DNA of 64,000 nucleotides, taken from Firm-04 sp045591925. Lineage in GTDB: Bacteria > Bacillota > Clostridia > Oscillospirales > Ruminococcaceae. This document shows positions 25,812-34,879 of this stretch, in pieces. The stretch covers positions 21,355 to 85,354 of the forward strand of contig JAZNTW010000013.1 of assembly GCA_045591925.1 (NCBI GenBank), written 5' to 3'. Within the stretch, counting starts at the first letter, position 1. Each line of letters opens with the position of its first letter. The position numbers were made by a program, and so were the translations under genes. The notes beneath the pieces were generated by a model. The model was given only the letters and a program-made list of their open reading frames with translations, was not told where the DNA came from and did not search any database.

Positions 25812-26396
25812 ATGGCAACTACGAACAATACAGCACCCGCAACGAAGGTCATCGTCCCGTGCCGCATCTCCTTCGCAAACATCTGGGAGGCACGCAGCAT
25901 CAACGGCAGCGAGGAGAAGTATTCCGTTTCTCTGCTGATTCCGAAGGATGACAAGGCAACGCTCGCCAAGATCAAGAAGGCGATCGAGGCCGCAAAGGAG
26001 GCGGCGAAGGAGAAGAAGTGGGGCGGCAAGATTCCGCCGAACCTCAAGCTGCCGATGCATGACGGCGACATCGACCGCCCCGATGACGAGAACTACGCCG
26101 GTCACTTCTTCTTCAATGCAACAAGCAAGGATGCCCCGCAGATCGTTGACCGTCATGTTCAGCCGATTCTTGATCCGATGGAGTGCGGCAGCGGCGACTA
26201 CTGCAATGTGTCCGTCAACTTCTACGGCTTTGCGGCATCCGGCAACAAGGGCATTGCAGCAGGGCTCCAGAACATCCAGCTTGTGCGTCACGGCGAGCGT
26301 CTTGCAGGCAGACCGACTGCGGCATCCGACTTCGTGGAGGTCGAGGGTGACGATGCAGACGATTTTGACGATGACGATATGGATTTCCTGAACTAA
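25812..26396 (+). CDS. DUF2815 single-strand DNA-binding-like protein
   Basis: A 194-aa protein matching DUF2815 from KVIVPCRISFANIWEAR through YSVSLLIPK, NYAGHFFFNATSKDAP and CNVSVNFYGF, with a very acidic C-terminal tail ending DDDDMDFLN. Such an acidic tail with terminal aromatic residues is the partner-binding tip of phage single-strand DNA-binding proteins such as T7 gp2.5. It lies between the nuclease and polymerase genes. Confidence 0.88.
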   Translation: MATTNNTAPATKVIVPCRISFANIWEARSINGSEEKYSVSLLIPKDDKATLAKIKKAIEAAKEAAKEKKWGGKIPPNLKLPMHDGDIDRPDDENYAGHFFFNATSKDAPQIVDRHVQPILDPMECGSGDYCNVSVNFYGFAASGNKGIAAGLQNIQLVRHGERLAGRPTAASDFVEVEGDDADDFDDDDMDFLN

Positions 26397-26455
26397 GGCA
26401 CAAGGGAGAGGCTATGTTCTCTCCCTTTTACATACACAAACAGGTGGTGATTCTA

Positions 26456-28411
26456 TTGAGCAGACGTGTACTTTCTATCGACCTTGAGACCTACAGTGAT
26501 GTTGACCTCCCGAACTGCGGCGTGTACCGCTATGTTGAGGGAGATTTTCATATTCTGCTGTTCGCCTACGCCTTTGACGATGAGGAGACAAAATGCGTGG
26601 ATATGGCTTGCGGGGAGCAGCTCCCGGCAGAGGTCGTAGACGCCATACACAATGAAAATATCATCAAATCTGCGTGGAATGCACAGTTCGAGCGTATCTG
26701 TCTTTCAAAGTATTTCGGTACACAGCTTTCTCCGGATGCATGGCAATGCACGATGGTGTGGGCGGCATCGCTCTCCCTCCCGCTGAAGCTGGCAACGGCG
26801 GCGCAGGCTCTGAAAACTGCACAGCAGAAGGATGCTGTCGGTGAACGGCTGATCCGGTACTTCTCCATTCCCTGCAAGCCGACGAAAGCCAATGGCGGCA
26901 GAACCCGAAATCTTCCGGAACACGCTCCCGATGACTGGAAGCTGTTCAAAAGCTACTGTATTCAGGATGTGGAAACAGAAAGGGATATCCGCCGGAGACT
27001 TGAAAAGTTTCCGCTGATGCCGCAGGAATGGGATTTTTACCACATGGATCAGCGCATCAATGACCGCGGCATCCTGATCGACAGAGAGCTTGTGCAGCAG
27101 GCGATCATCTGCAATATGGCGATGTCCGAGGAGATGACCAAGAGAGCCTACGCCCTCACTGGTCTGGAGAATCCGAATTCTGTATCTCAGTTGAAGTCAT
27201 GGCTGGAAGATCGCGGCATCGAGGTAGATTCCCTCGGTAAGAAAAATGTCGCATCACTTATCACAGACCTTGACAAGCACAGCGCTGACGGTGAAGCTCT
27301 CGACATGATGAAGCTGCGGTTGCAGATGGCGAAATCATCTGTGAAAAAATATCAGGCGGCAGAGAGATACATCTGCACAGATGGCAGAGCGCACGGTCTG
27401 TTCCAGTTCTCCGGCGCAAACCGCACGCAGCGATGGGCAGGGCGCGGCATTCAGTTACAGAATCTACCGCAGAACCATATTGCAACACTTGACGAAGCCC
27501 GTGATCTCGTGAAGCTCGGCTGCTTTGACATGATCGAGGTACTGTACGGAAACACACCGGATATCCTGTCACAGCTTATCCGCACCATGCTGATACCGAA
27601 AGACGGCTGTGAATTCATCGTAGCTGACTTCTCTGCTATTGAAGCCCGTGTTCTTGCATGGCTTGCCGGAGAGCAATGGCGGCTGGATGCATTCAAAGCC
27701 GGACAGGACATTTACTGTGCATCGGCATCGCAGATGTTTGGTGTGCCTGTGGTGAAACACGGCATTAACGGCGAACTTCGGCAGAAAGGTAAAGTCGCAG
27801 AGCTTGCCTGCGGATACGGCGGCGGTTCCGGCGCTCTCATTTCTATGGGCGCACTGGATATGGGACTGAAAGAGGACGAGCTGCCGGACATCATTTCAAG
27901 CTGGCGTGATGCAAATCCAGAGATCGTGAAATTCTGGTATGCTGTCGAGAAGGCAGCCATTGAGACCGTCAAGGATCACAATGACAGATCTGTCGGTCGC
28001 ATCGGATTTCAGTTTTCAGCAAATACACTGTGGATCGTGCTTCCGTCAGGACGCAGGCTTGCCTACATCAAACCAAAATTACAGCCGAACCGTTTCGGTC
28101 GCATGGCACTGACCTTTGAAGGACTCGGTGCAAACAACAAATGGACACGCGGCGAGACCTACAGCGGAAAGCTGACGGAGAATATCACGCAGGCGACCGC
28201 CCGTGACCTTCTTGCAGAAGCAATGCGCCGGATGGAGATTGCAGGGCTTGGCATTGTCGGCCATGTGCATGATGAGGTCATTCTTGAAGTGCTGAAAGGA
28301 CAATACACGGTCGATGATGTGTGCGATATCATGAACCGGAATCCGGCATGGGCGGACGGTCTGCCGCTGTCCTCTGCCGGATATACAGGCAATTATTATT
28401 TCAAGGACTAG
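26456..28411 (+). CDS. Family A DNA polymerase with 3'-5' exonuclease
   Basis: A 651-aa replicative polymerase. The TTG at 26456 is preferred, since AGGTGG lies about 8 bp upstream and the protein then opens with LSRRVLSIDLETYSD, the exonuclease I motif; an upstream ATG at 26414 has a weaker context. Polymerase motif A is VADFSAIEARVLAWLAGE and motif C is GHVHDEVILEV. The motif B region follows KGKVAELACGYGGG. It lies in the replication block with DUF2815 and DUF932. Confidence 0.92.
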   Translation: MSRRVLSIDLETYSDVDLPNCGVYRYVEGDFHILLFAYAFDDEETKCVDMACGEQLPAEVVDAIHNENIIKSAWNAQFERICLSKYFGTQLSPDAWQCTMVWAASLSLPLKLATAAQALKTAQQKDAVGERLIRYFSIPCKPTKANGGRTRNLPEHAPDDWKLFKSYCIQDVETERDIRRRLEKFPLMPQEWDFYHMDQRINDRGILIDRELVQQAIICNMAMSEEMTKRAYALTGLENPNSVSQLKSWLEDRGIEVDSLGKKNVASLITDLDKHSADGEALDMMKLRLQMAKSSVKKYQAAERYICTDGRAHGLFQFSGANRTQRWAGRGIQLQNLPQNHIATLDEARDLVKLGCFDMIEVLYGNTPDILSQLIRTMLIPKDGCEFIVADFSAIEARVLAWLAGEQWRLDAFKAGQDIYCASASQMFGVPVVKHGINGELRQKGKVAELACGYGGGSGALISMGALDMGLKEDELPDIISSWRDANPEIVKFWYAVEKAAIETVKDHNDRSVGRIGFQFSANTLWIVLPSGRRLAYIKPKLQPNRFGRMALTFEGLGANNKWTRGETYSGKLTENITQATARDLLAEAMRRMEIAGLGIVGHVHDEVILEVLKGQYTVDDVCDIMNRNPAWADGLPLSSAGYTGNYYFKD

Positions 28412-28423
28412 GAGGATTTTTCT

Positions 28424-29473
28424 ATGAAACAGGGACGAGCATTACCGGAGGTGCTGACAGAGCTTCAGCGTCAGAATGCTGCAAAGCAGGACTATATCAG
28501 TGCGGAGGAGGCATTCAGTCTGGACGAGGACGGCAGCACCTTCCGCATCGGAGACGATCACAGCTTCGGCACTACACAGCTTTTCCATCGTCAGGTGGCA
28601 TCGGCACTCGGCATTCCGGCGAAATACTACGATATGATGCAGAAGCAGAAACCCGATCTTCTGGCAGACAATGTGAATGCATGGTTCAGCGATAAGGGCA
28701 GCAGCTACATGGTGCGTACCCTCGATTACGGCAGCGGACAGGTTGCGAGAGCCTTGCTGTCTGACCGCTACCGCCGTATTGATAACCTTGAAATTGCTTC
28801 GGCTGTCCTCCCGATCTTCGCCGGACAGGAAGGCATGGAGGTCATGAGCTGCGAGGTCACGGAGAATAAACTGTATCTGAAAATTGTCAATCATCGTCTG
28901 GAAATGGCTTGTGTCGGTGACCGTGTGCAGGCAGGCGTCATCATCTCCAATTCGGAGGTTGGACTCGGTGCTGTGTCTGTTCAGCCGCTTGTCTATACAC
29001 TTGCCTGCACCAACGGCATGGTGGTCAACAGTATGGGCGAACGCCGTACCCATGTGGGCAGGGCGGCGAAAGCACTGGAAGACAGTTTCAATATCTACAC
29101 CGATGAAACACTCGAAGCCGAAGATAAGGCATTCATGCTGAAACTCCGTGATACCACAATGGCAGCGATTGAAGAGGCTCGTTTCGCTCAGATCGTCGGT
29201 GTATTGGAGCAGAGCCACGGTGCAAAGATCACGGGACGTGTTCAGGATGTCATCGAGCTGACTGGCAAGGCATATGACCTCAATCAGCCGGAACAGGACA
29301 GCATTCTGAACTATCTCATCAAGGGCGGAGACCTCTCCCTCTACGGCTTGAGCAATGCCATCACACGCGCTTCGCAGGATGTAGACTCCTACGACAGAGC
29401 CACTGCGCTGGAAGGCATCGGCTGGCAGGTGGCGACCATGCCGAAAACACAGTGGAAGGAGATCAACGCATGA
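28424..29473 (+). CDS. DUF932 phage/plasmid protein
   Basis: A 349-aa protein of the DUF932 family, found in many phages and plasmids beside replication genes; its function is unsettled. The family pattern is clear: FGTTQLFHRQVASALGIPAKYYDMM, VRTLDYGSGQVARALLSDRYRRIDN and GVIISNSEVGLGAVSVQPLVYTLAC. GGAGG lies 7 bp upstream. It overlaps the next gene by 4 bp (ATGA). Confidence 0.9.
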   Translation: MKQGRALPEVLTELQRQNAAKQDYISAEEAFSLDEDGSTFRIGDDHSFGTTQLFHRQVASALGIPAKYYDMMQKQKPDLLADNVNAWFSDKGSSYMVRTLDYGSGQVARALLSDRYRRIDNLEIASAVLPIFAGQEGMEVMSCEVTENKLYLKIVNHRLEMACVGDRVQAGVIISNSEVGLGAVSVQPLVYTLACTNGMVVNSMGERRTHVGRAAKALEDSFNIYTDETLEAEDKAFMLKLRDTTMAAIEEARFAQIVGVLEQSHGAKITGRVQDVIELTGKAYDLNQPEQDSILNYLIKGGDLSLYGLSNAITRASQDVDSYDRATALEGIGWQVATMPKTQWKEINA

Positions 29474-29703
29474 GCAGAACCTGGAAAGACAGAAAAGGAT
29501 ATAAGACACGCAGGAAACGCCGCGGGTATCCTGTGCCGGAAATTTGCAATTACACCCGCGGCGGTTATGAAGACTATGACCACAGCGACGAGGAACTGTA
29601 TGTAGACGACCAGTGCTGTGAGAATTGCCGTTTCTATGGAAACTGCTGTCATACGCTGTTCCCGTCCGGCTGGTGCGAATACTGGAAGGACGGCAGACAT
29701 TGA
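29470..29703 (+). CDS. Small Cys-rich phage protein
   Basis: A 77-aa protein with a basic N-terminus (WKDRKGYKTRRKRRGYP) and a Cys cluster (CCENCRFYGNCCHTLFPSGWCEYW) that could bind zinc. The start at 29470 overlaps the DUF932 stop by 4 bp, indicating translational coupling. Similar short Cys proteins are common in clostridial phages beside VRR-NUC genes. Function unknown. Confidence 0.7.
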   Translation: MSRTWKDRKGYKTRRKRRGYPVPEICNYTRGGYEDYDHSDEELYVDDQCCENCRFYGNCCHTLFPSGWCEYWKDGRH

Positions 29704-30140
29704 GAGAATATGTTGTCGAAAACGAGTTTGTCAAGGCGGTAAAAGCGGCAGGCGGTGTGGCATACAAGCTGACATCGCAGACCGCAAACGGACTGCCGGA
29801 CAGACTCGTTCTGTTCCCGGCGGCAAAGACGATTTTCGTGGAGCTGAAAGCACCGGGGAAAATGATGCGACCGCTTCAGCGGAAACGCAGATACCAGCTC
29901 ATGAAGCTGGGCTTTCCGGTGCTGTGCATCGACAGGATGCTGCAGATCAAGCCGTTTATCACGGCAGCATTATCATGGACTCCCGGTGAGCAGTTTCCGG
30001 AAGGCATCGGTGCGAAGATACCCGATCTGGAAATGTCAACGCTGCCGTCTGAGATAGACGATTTCGGCGAAACACTGGAACCGATAGACCCCGATGATCT
30101 GGCAGGATTCTATGAATTGGAGGAAGATGATACCGGATGA
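29700..30140 (+). CDS. VRR-NUC domain nuclease
   Basis: A 146-aa PD-(D/E)XK nuclease of the VRR-NUC type. A TTG at 29700 gives LREYVVENEFVKAVKAAGG, the usual start of these proteins, and is preferred to a frame opening inside the Cys-rich gene. The catalytic core is GLPDRLVLFPAAKTIFVELKAPG (D and ExK), followed by LQRKRRYQLMKLGFPVLCID. VRR-NUC proteins cut branched or structured DNA. It overlaps the helicase gene by 4 bp. Confidence 0.88.
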   Translation: MREYVVENEFVKAVKAAGGVAYKLTSQTANGLPDRLVLFPAAKTIFVELKAPGKMMRPLQRKRRYQLMKLGFPVLCIDRMLQIKPFITAALSWTPGEQFPEGIGAKIPDLEMSTLPSEIDDFGETLEPIDPDDLAGFYELEEDDTG

Positions 30141-31507
30141 AATACACACCGCACGATTACCAGAAATACTGTATCGAATATATCCGGGAGCATCCTGTTT
30201 CAGCATTATTCCTGGACATGGGACTTGGCAAGACGATCATCACGCTGACAGCCCTCAACGCCCTGATGTTTGACGAGCTAAAAGTAAACAAGGTGCTGGT
30301 GATCGCGCCTCTCAGAGTCGCGCGTGACACCTGGCCTGCCGAGGTAAAGAAGTGGGATCATTTGCAGAATCTTGAAATATCTGTCATTGTCGGCAGCGTT
30401 AAGGAGCGCACCGCAGCGGTCAATCATAATGCGTTTATATACATCGTGAATCGTGAGAACGTCAAATGGCTTGTAGAGTATTATGAGAAAAACGGTCTCC
30501 GCTGGGATTTTGATATGATCGTCATTGATGAGCTGAGTTCCTTCAAGAACTATCAGTCGCAGCGGTTCAAATGGCTGCGGAAGGTGCGTCCTTTCGTGAA
30601 ACGCTGGGTCGGGCTGACAGGTACACCGACTTCAAACGGTCTTATGGATCTGTGGGCGGAGATCGGCATCCTTGACGGCGGCGAACGGCTCGGGCGATTT
30701 ATCGGCAGATTCCGTGAAAGCTATTTTAAACCCGGCAGCATGAATCCGAGCACTGGTGTGGTGTTCTCGTATACACCCCGCCCCGGTGCGGAGGAACAGA
30801 TATACCAGAAGATCTCCGACATCACCATTTCTATGAAAGCACTGGACTATCTGGATATGCCGGAGTGCGTGTATGTCAATCATGAGGTCGAGATGAATGC
30901 AGCGGAGCGAAGGCTCTACGATCAGTTGAAGCATGACCTTATCATTCCGCTTGAGGACGGTGACATTGACGCCGCCAATGCTGCGAGTCTCAGCAACAAA
31001 CTGCTCCAAATGGCAAACGGCGCAGTCTATGACGAAAACAAGGAAGCCCGTGTCATTCATCAGCGAAAACTGGAAATGCTCGAAGATCTGATCGAAGCCG
31101 CCAACGGACAGCCTGTGTTGATTGGATACTGGTTCAAGCATGACCGCAGCCGTATTGTGGAGTATCTGAATGCCTGTGGCTACAATCCCCGCGACATCAA
31201 GGACAGCGCCGACATCACAGACTGGAATGACGGAAATATCCCTGTCGCCCTGATACATCCTGCATCGGCAGGACATGGACTAAATATCCAGTCCGGCGGT
31301 CATATCATGATCTGGTTCGGACTCACATGGAGTCTGGAACTGTATCAGCAGACCAATGCAAGACTGTGGAGACAGGGACAGAAAAACACTGTCACCATTC
31401 ATCACATTGTGACGAAAGGCACTGTCGATGAGGATGTGCTGGACGCCCTGGCTCACAAGGATGTGACGCAGGAGAAATTGATTGCCGCGGTCAAGGCAAG
31501 GTTGTGA
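30137..31507 (+). CDS. SNF2/DEAD-type helicase
   Basis: A 456-aa superfamily 2 helicase. Motif I is LDMGLGKTIITL, motif Ia VIAPLRVARDTW, motif II VIDELSSFKN (DELS in place of DEAH), motif III LTGTPTSNGLMDLW, motif V ASAGHGLNIQSGG and motif VI QTNARLWRQGQ. The order VRR-NUC then SNF2 helicase is a usual phage pair for handling replication forks. The 4-bp overlap supports coupling. Confidence 0.92.
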   Translation: MKYTPHDYQKYCIEYIREHPVSALFLDMGLGKTIITLTALNALMFDELKVNKVLVIAPLRVARDTWPAEVKKWDHLQNLEISVIVGSVKERTAAVNHNAFIYIVNRENVKWLVEYYEKNGLRWDFDMIVIDELSSFKNYQSQRFKWLRKVRPFVKRWVGLTGTPTSNGLMDLWAEIGILDGGERLGRFIGRFRESYFKPGSMNPSTGVVFSYTPRPGAEEQIYQKISDITISMKALDYLDMPECVYVNHEVEMNAAERRLYDQLKHDLIIPLEDGDIDAANAASLSNKLLQMANGAVYDENKEARVIHQRKLEMLEDLIEAANGQPVLIGYWFKHDRSRIVEYLNACGYNPRDIKDSADITDWNDGNIPVALIHPASAGHGLNIQSGGHIMIWFGLTWSLELYQQTNARLWRQGQKNTVTIHHIVTKGTVDEDVLDALAHKDVTQEKLIAAVKARL

Positions 31508-31603
31508 TCATACTCTCTGTATGATCCGCCCTGATTTGACGACAGAAAGACGGCAAAGTGGCGACAATTCGGTAACGCCGCATTATTTCGGAGGTGAAAT
31601 CTT

Positions 31604-32098
31604 ATGGCTCGTAAAAACAACCGCATGAAAACAGAATACCATAGAGGCCTCGGCTTTGATCCGAGAAAATATATCACTGCGCCAGTGCATCACACGGCAT
31701 ATGTTCTTCCCGACCGCATACCGCAGCGCGGCGATATCTGGTTTGCGAACCTCGGCACACACCCTAATTCCAGTGTGCAGTCCGGCACTCGTCCTGTTAT
31801 CATCATTTCCAATGACATCGGTAACAGCCATGCTGACACTGTCAATGTGATCCCGATGACCAAACACTTGAAAAAGCCGGAACTGCCCTGTCATACACAG
31901 CTTGATCCGCACAGTGTCATCGGCGGCAGTCAGCTTCTCGCACCGTCAATGGTGCTGGCGGAGCAGCTCACTACCATCAGCAAGTATGCACTTCGCACCT
32001 TCGCAGGGCATATTTCCGATGATGAGGCAATGAACCGCATCGAGACTGCGGTGCTGTCACAGTTCGCTTTGGAAAGGAGCGTGTCCGAATGCCTGTAA
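31604..32098 (+). CDS. MazF/PemK-like protein without neighbouring antitoxin
   Basis: A 164-aa protein. After a basic N-terminus it follows the MazF fold: RGDIWFANLGTHPNSSVQSGTRPVIIISND, NVIPMT and SVVLAEQLTTIS-like LAEQLTTISKYAL. MazF enzymes are sequence-specific endoribonucleases. No antitoxin gene is adjacent, so it may be a phage regulator of RNA, or its toxicity may be lost. GGAGG lies 8 bp upstream. It overlaps the primase gene by 10 bp. Confidence 0.82.
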   Translation: MARKNNRMKTEYHRGLGFDPRKYITAPVHHTAYVLPDRIPQRGDIWFANLGTHPNSSVQSGTRPVIIISNDIGNSHADTVNVIPMTKHLKKPELPCHTQLDPHSVIGGSQLLAPSMVLAEQLTTISKYALRTFAGHISDDEAMNRIETAVLSQFALERSVSECL

Positions 32099-34521
32099 AT
32101 TTTGTAAATATCCCGGATGCACTGAAGCAGTCGGCATCCTTCTGCGTCTGGAAGCTGGAAAAGAGATCCGGACGCCCCACAAAAGTGCCGTACAATCCGA
32201 GAACCGGCAACATGGCAAAAACAAACGATCCGTCTACCTTCACAGACTTCAATACGGCAATGAAGTCCTACGCCATCGGCGGTTGGGACGGCATCGGCTA
32301 CAGAGTTTCCGAGGGCATTGGTGCAATCGACATCGACCACTGTATCCGGGAGGATGGCAGTCTCAATGATGTCGCTGCATCAATCCTTGGCATCTTCCCT
32401 GATGCGTATTTTGAGAAATCTCCCTCTGGAACCGGACTGCGCGGATTCTTCCGACTCTCACCGGATTTTGCTTACGATAAGACCGTGTATTACATCAACA
32501 ACCGCAGACACGGTCTGGAGGTCTATCTTTCCGGCGTGACGAACCGCTTTGTGACCGTCACAGGCGATATGTTTCGTAACGGTGCAGTCACACGAAATGA
32601 TGATGCCCTGCGCACGCTGCTTGACACCTTCATGAAACGCAGCACCCGTGTATCCAATAAGACGATCGAGCCAGCATCCTATCTCGATGATGACGGTGTT
32701 ATCGCTCATGCATCTGCATCGGAATCCGGCGACAAGTTCAAAGCTCTGTACGAAGGTCGCTGGGAAGAAGGTTACGACTCGCAGTCTGATGCAGATATGG
32801 CGTTAGTCTCCATCCTTGCTTTCTGGTGCGGCAATGTGGAGGAACAGATTGACCGTATCTTTCGCACATCCGGTTTGATGCGCGATAAGTGGGATCGTAT
32901 GACCGGTGACAGCACCTATGGGCAGATCACGATTCGCAATGCTGTGTCCACCAACGGCGAGATCTACACGCCCATCATGAACGGTTCCGCAGAGGACGAT
33001 TTTGAAACTCTGGATGACGACGAGGAAGAAGCAGAGGTGTTGACCTTTGAGCCTGACCTTTCCCACATCACACTCACCATCGAGGAAATGCGGCCGCACA
33101 CAAAGCCCCGCTATCAGCGTGACGAGATCGGCATCGGCTATGCTTTTGCCGATTACTTCAAGCCTATTGCTCGTTTTGACCGGGAGCGCGGCATCTGGTA
33201 TGTCTATGACGGGAAGGTCTGGCAGCCGGATGAGAATGCTCTCGCCGTGGCGGAACTTGCGAAGATTCTCGCTGACCGTCTGTACACATTTGCACTTCAG
33301 ATCACCGATGAGGATACCCGAAATAGATATATCAAGCGCGTGCAGAAACTCCAGATGCGCAAGAATCGCCGCACGATGATCGAGGATGCAAAGTCGGTCT
33401 ATCCGGTATCCCACACTGTTTTTGACCGCAATACCGATCTGTTTAACTGTCAGAACGGCACGCTGAATCTTACCACAGGTGAATTCCGTCCGCATGATCC
33501 GGCGGACTTTCTCACCATGATGTCCGGCATCACCTATGATCCGGATGCAGCCTGTCCGAGATGGGAGCAGTTTATCTCTGAGGTCATGTGCAACGATGCT
33601 GCCCTCGCTCTTTACCTTCAGAAAGCACTCGGTTATGCTCTGACCGGAGATACCTCTCTCGAATGCCTGTTCATCCTCTACGGTGCAACATCCCGAAACG
33701 GTAAAGGCACCACGATGGAAACATTTCTGAAGATCATGGGCGACTACGGCAAGACCTCCAACCCTGAGATGCTGTCTACGAAATTCGGCAATACCAATGC
33801 ATCCGGACCGTCCGAGGAGATTGCCCGCCTTGCAGGTGTGCGTTTCGTCAATATCTCCGAGCCGGAGAAGAAGATCACATTCAATGCAGCACTGGTAAAG
33901 AGAATGACAGGTAATGATACGCTGAATGCGCGTTTCCTGCATGAGAATTCTTTTGATTTCCGCCCGAACTTCAAGATTTTCATCAATACCAACTACAAGC
34001 CGTCTGTATCGGATATGACGCTTTTCTACTCCTGCCGTTTGAAGCTCATCCCGTTCAAGCGGCATTTTGAGGAACATGAGCAGGATAAAGGTCTCAAGGG
34101 ATTCTTCAGTCTCCCTGAGTCACAGTCTGCCATCTTCAACTGGTGCTATGCAGGGTACAAGCTGTTCAAGAAAGAAGGCTTAGATGATCCGAATGCTGTA
34201 ACCGAGGCAACTAAGGAGTATCAGGAGGAGTCTGATCGCATCGGTCAGTTTGTCGCGGCATGGCTCGAAGAAGGCGAAGCCTTCGAGGTGCGTACTTCCG
34301 CAGTGTACAAGCTGTACGGAGAGTGGTGCGATAAGTACGGGTACCGCAAGGAGAACAGCACCAACTTCAATAACGCCATCCAGCGATTCTTCCCTATTGT
34401 GCGAAAACGTCCGAGCGATGGAAGTGGTGCGCAGAAAACGACTATGCTTGTTGGGTGCCGATTCTTGGAGCATGAGAACGGTGAAACAGACGAGCCGAAG
34501 GAGTTTGCCGCTTTGGAGTGA
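32089..34521 (+). CDS. Primase-polymerase/SF3 helicase (P4/D5 type)
   Basis: An 810-aa replication initiator. The N-terminal 280 residues fit the phage primpol fold (IGYRVSEGIGAIDIDHCI, YFEKSPSGTGLRGFF). D5_N follows near 430-500. The superfamily 3 helicase holds GATSRNGKGTTMETFLKIMG (Walker A) and FVNISEPEKK (Walker B), then IFINTNYKP and the arginine region SCRLKLIPFKRHF. Helicases of this type load at an origin, and a candidate iteron site lies directly downstream. Confidence 0.92.
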   Translation: MPVNFVNIPDALKQSASFCVWKLEKRSGRPTKVPYNPRTGNMAKTNDPSTFTDFNTAMKSYAIGGWDGIGYRVSEGIGAIDIDHCIREDGSLNDVAASILGIFPDAYFEKSPSGTGLRGFFRLSPDFAYDKTVYYINNRRHGLEVYLSGVTNRFVTVTGDMFRNGAVTRNDDALRTLLDTFMKRSTRVSNKTIEPASYLDDDGVIAHASASESGDKFKALYEGRWEEGYDSQSDADMALVSILAFWCGNVEEQIDRIFRTSGLMRDKWDRMTGDSTYGQITIRNAVSTNGEIYTPIMNGSAEDDFETLDDDEEEAEVLTFEPDLSHITLTIEEMRPHTKPRYQRDEIGIGYAFADYFKPIARFDRERGIWYVYDGKVWQPDENALAVAELAKILADRLYTFALQITDEDTRNRYIKRVQKLQMRKNRRTMIEDAKSVYPVSHTVFDRNTDLFNCQNGTLNLTTGEFRPHDPADFLTMMSGITYDPDAACPRWEQFISEVMCNDAALALYLQKALGYALTGDTSLECLFILYGATSRNGKGTTMETFLKIMGDYGKTSNPEMLSTKFGNTNASGPSEEIARLAGVRFVNISEPEKKITFNAALVKRMTGNDTLNARFLHENSFDFRPNFKIFINTNYKPSVSDMTLFYSCRLKLIPFKRHFEEHEQDKGLKGFFSLPESQSAIFNWCYAGYKLFKKEGLDDPNAVTEATKEYQEESDRIGQFVAAWLEEGEAFEVRTSAVYKLYGEWCDKYGYRKENSTNFNNAIQRFFPIVRKRPSDGSGAQKTTMLVGCRFLEHENGETDEPKEFAALE

Positions 34522-34599
34522 TCCCATCAGCGGCACTTGTAAAGCGTGAACGAGCCGAAGCCTCTCGTTTTTATCGATTCTACGCTGTTTTTCGCAACT

Positions 34600-34690
34600 G
34601 GGGGCAGCGAGGGGCAAGTTTTTTTGGTGGTTATTATATATACATCTCTTTATATATATTACTATTTTTACTTGCCCCTATTTGCCCCAA
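34600..34690. other. Candidate replication origin: inverted iteron pairs around an AT-rich core
   Basis: GGGGCA-N4-GGGGCAAGT at 34601-34619 is mirrored by the same pattern in inverse orientation at 34670-34688. Between them lie about 50 bp of nearly pure A/T (TATATATA runs). It sits directly after the SF3 helicase gene. The arms could also form a hairpin, but the long loop makes a terminator unlikely. Confidence 0.5.
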
Positions 34691-34763
34691 ATATAAATAA
34701 ATAATAGAAAAGATAAGAAGAATAGGGATTTTTCAAGTTTTTATAAGTCATTGCCTACTAACT

Positions 34764-34830
34764 AGCCAGGGATTGTAAGATACAAACTGTGGACGGGAAC
34801 AGCCACGGTGTGTATCGGACAGGCTTGGCA
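34764..34830 (+). ncRNA. Structured leader upstream of the SAM synthetase gene
   Basis: GATACA (34779-34784) pairs with TGTATC (34811-34816), and inside it ACTGTGG (34786-34792) pairs with CCACGGT (34803-34809), leaving a 10-nt loop ACGGGAACAG. An outer GCCAGG/CTTGGC pairing may close the base. It ends about 50 nt before the metK start. I cannot match it to a known SAM riboswitch. Confidence 0.4.
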
Positions 34831-34879
34831 GGGTGTGAGGCATGAAACAAAAATAATCATTATCAGGAGGACTAAGACT

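Noticed and set aside
28442..29767. A 441-codon open frame on the minus strand
   Set aside because: Opposite DUF932 and its neighbours, with no ribosome site or domain; a shadow of GC-rich codon use.
32803..34077. A 424-codon open frame on the minus strand
   Set aside because: Opposite the SF3 helicase part of the primase gene; no domain or start signal.
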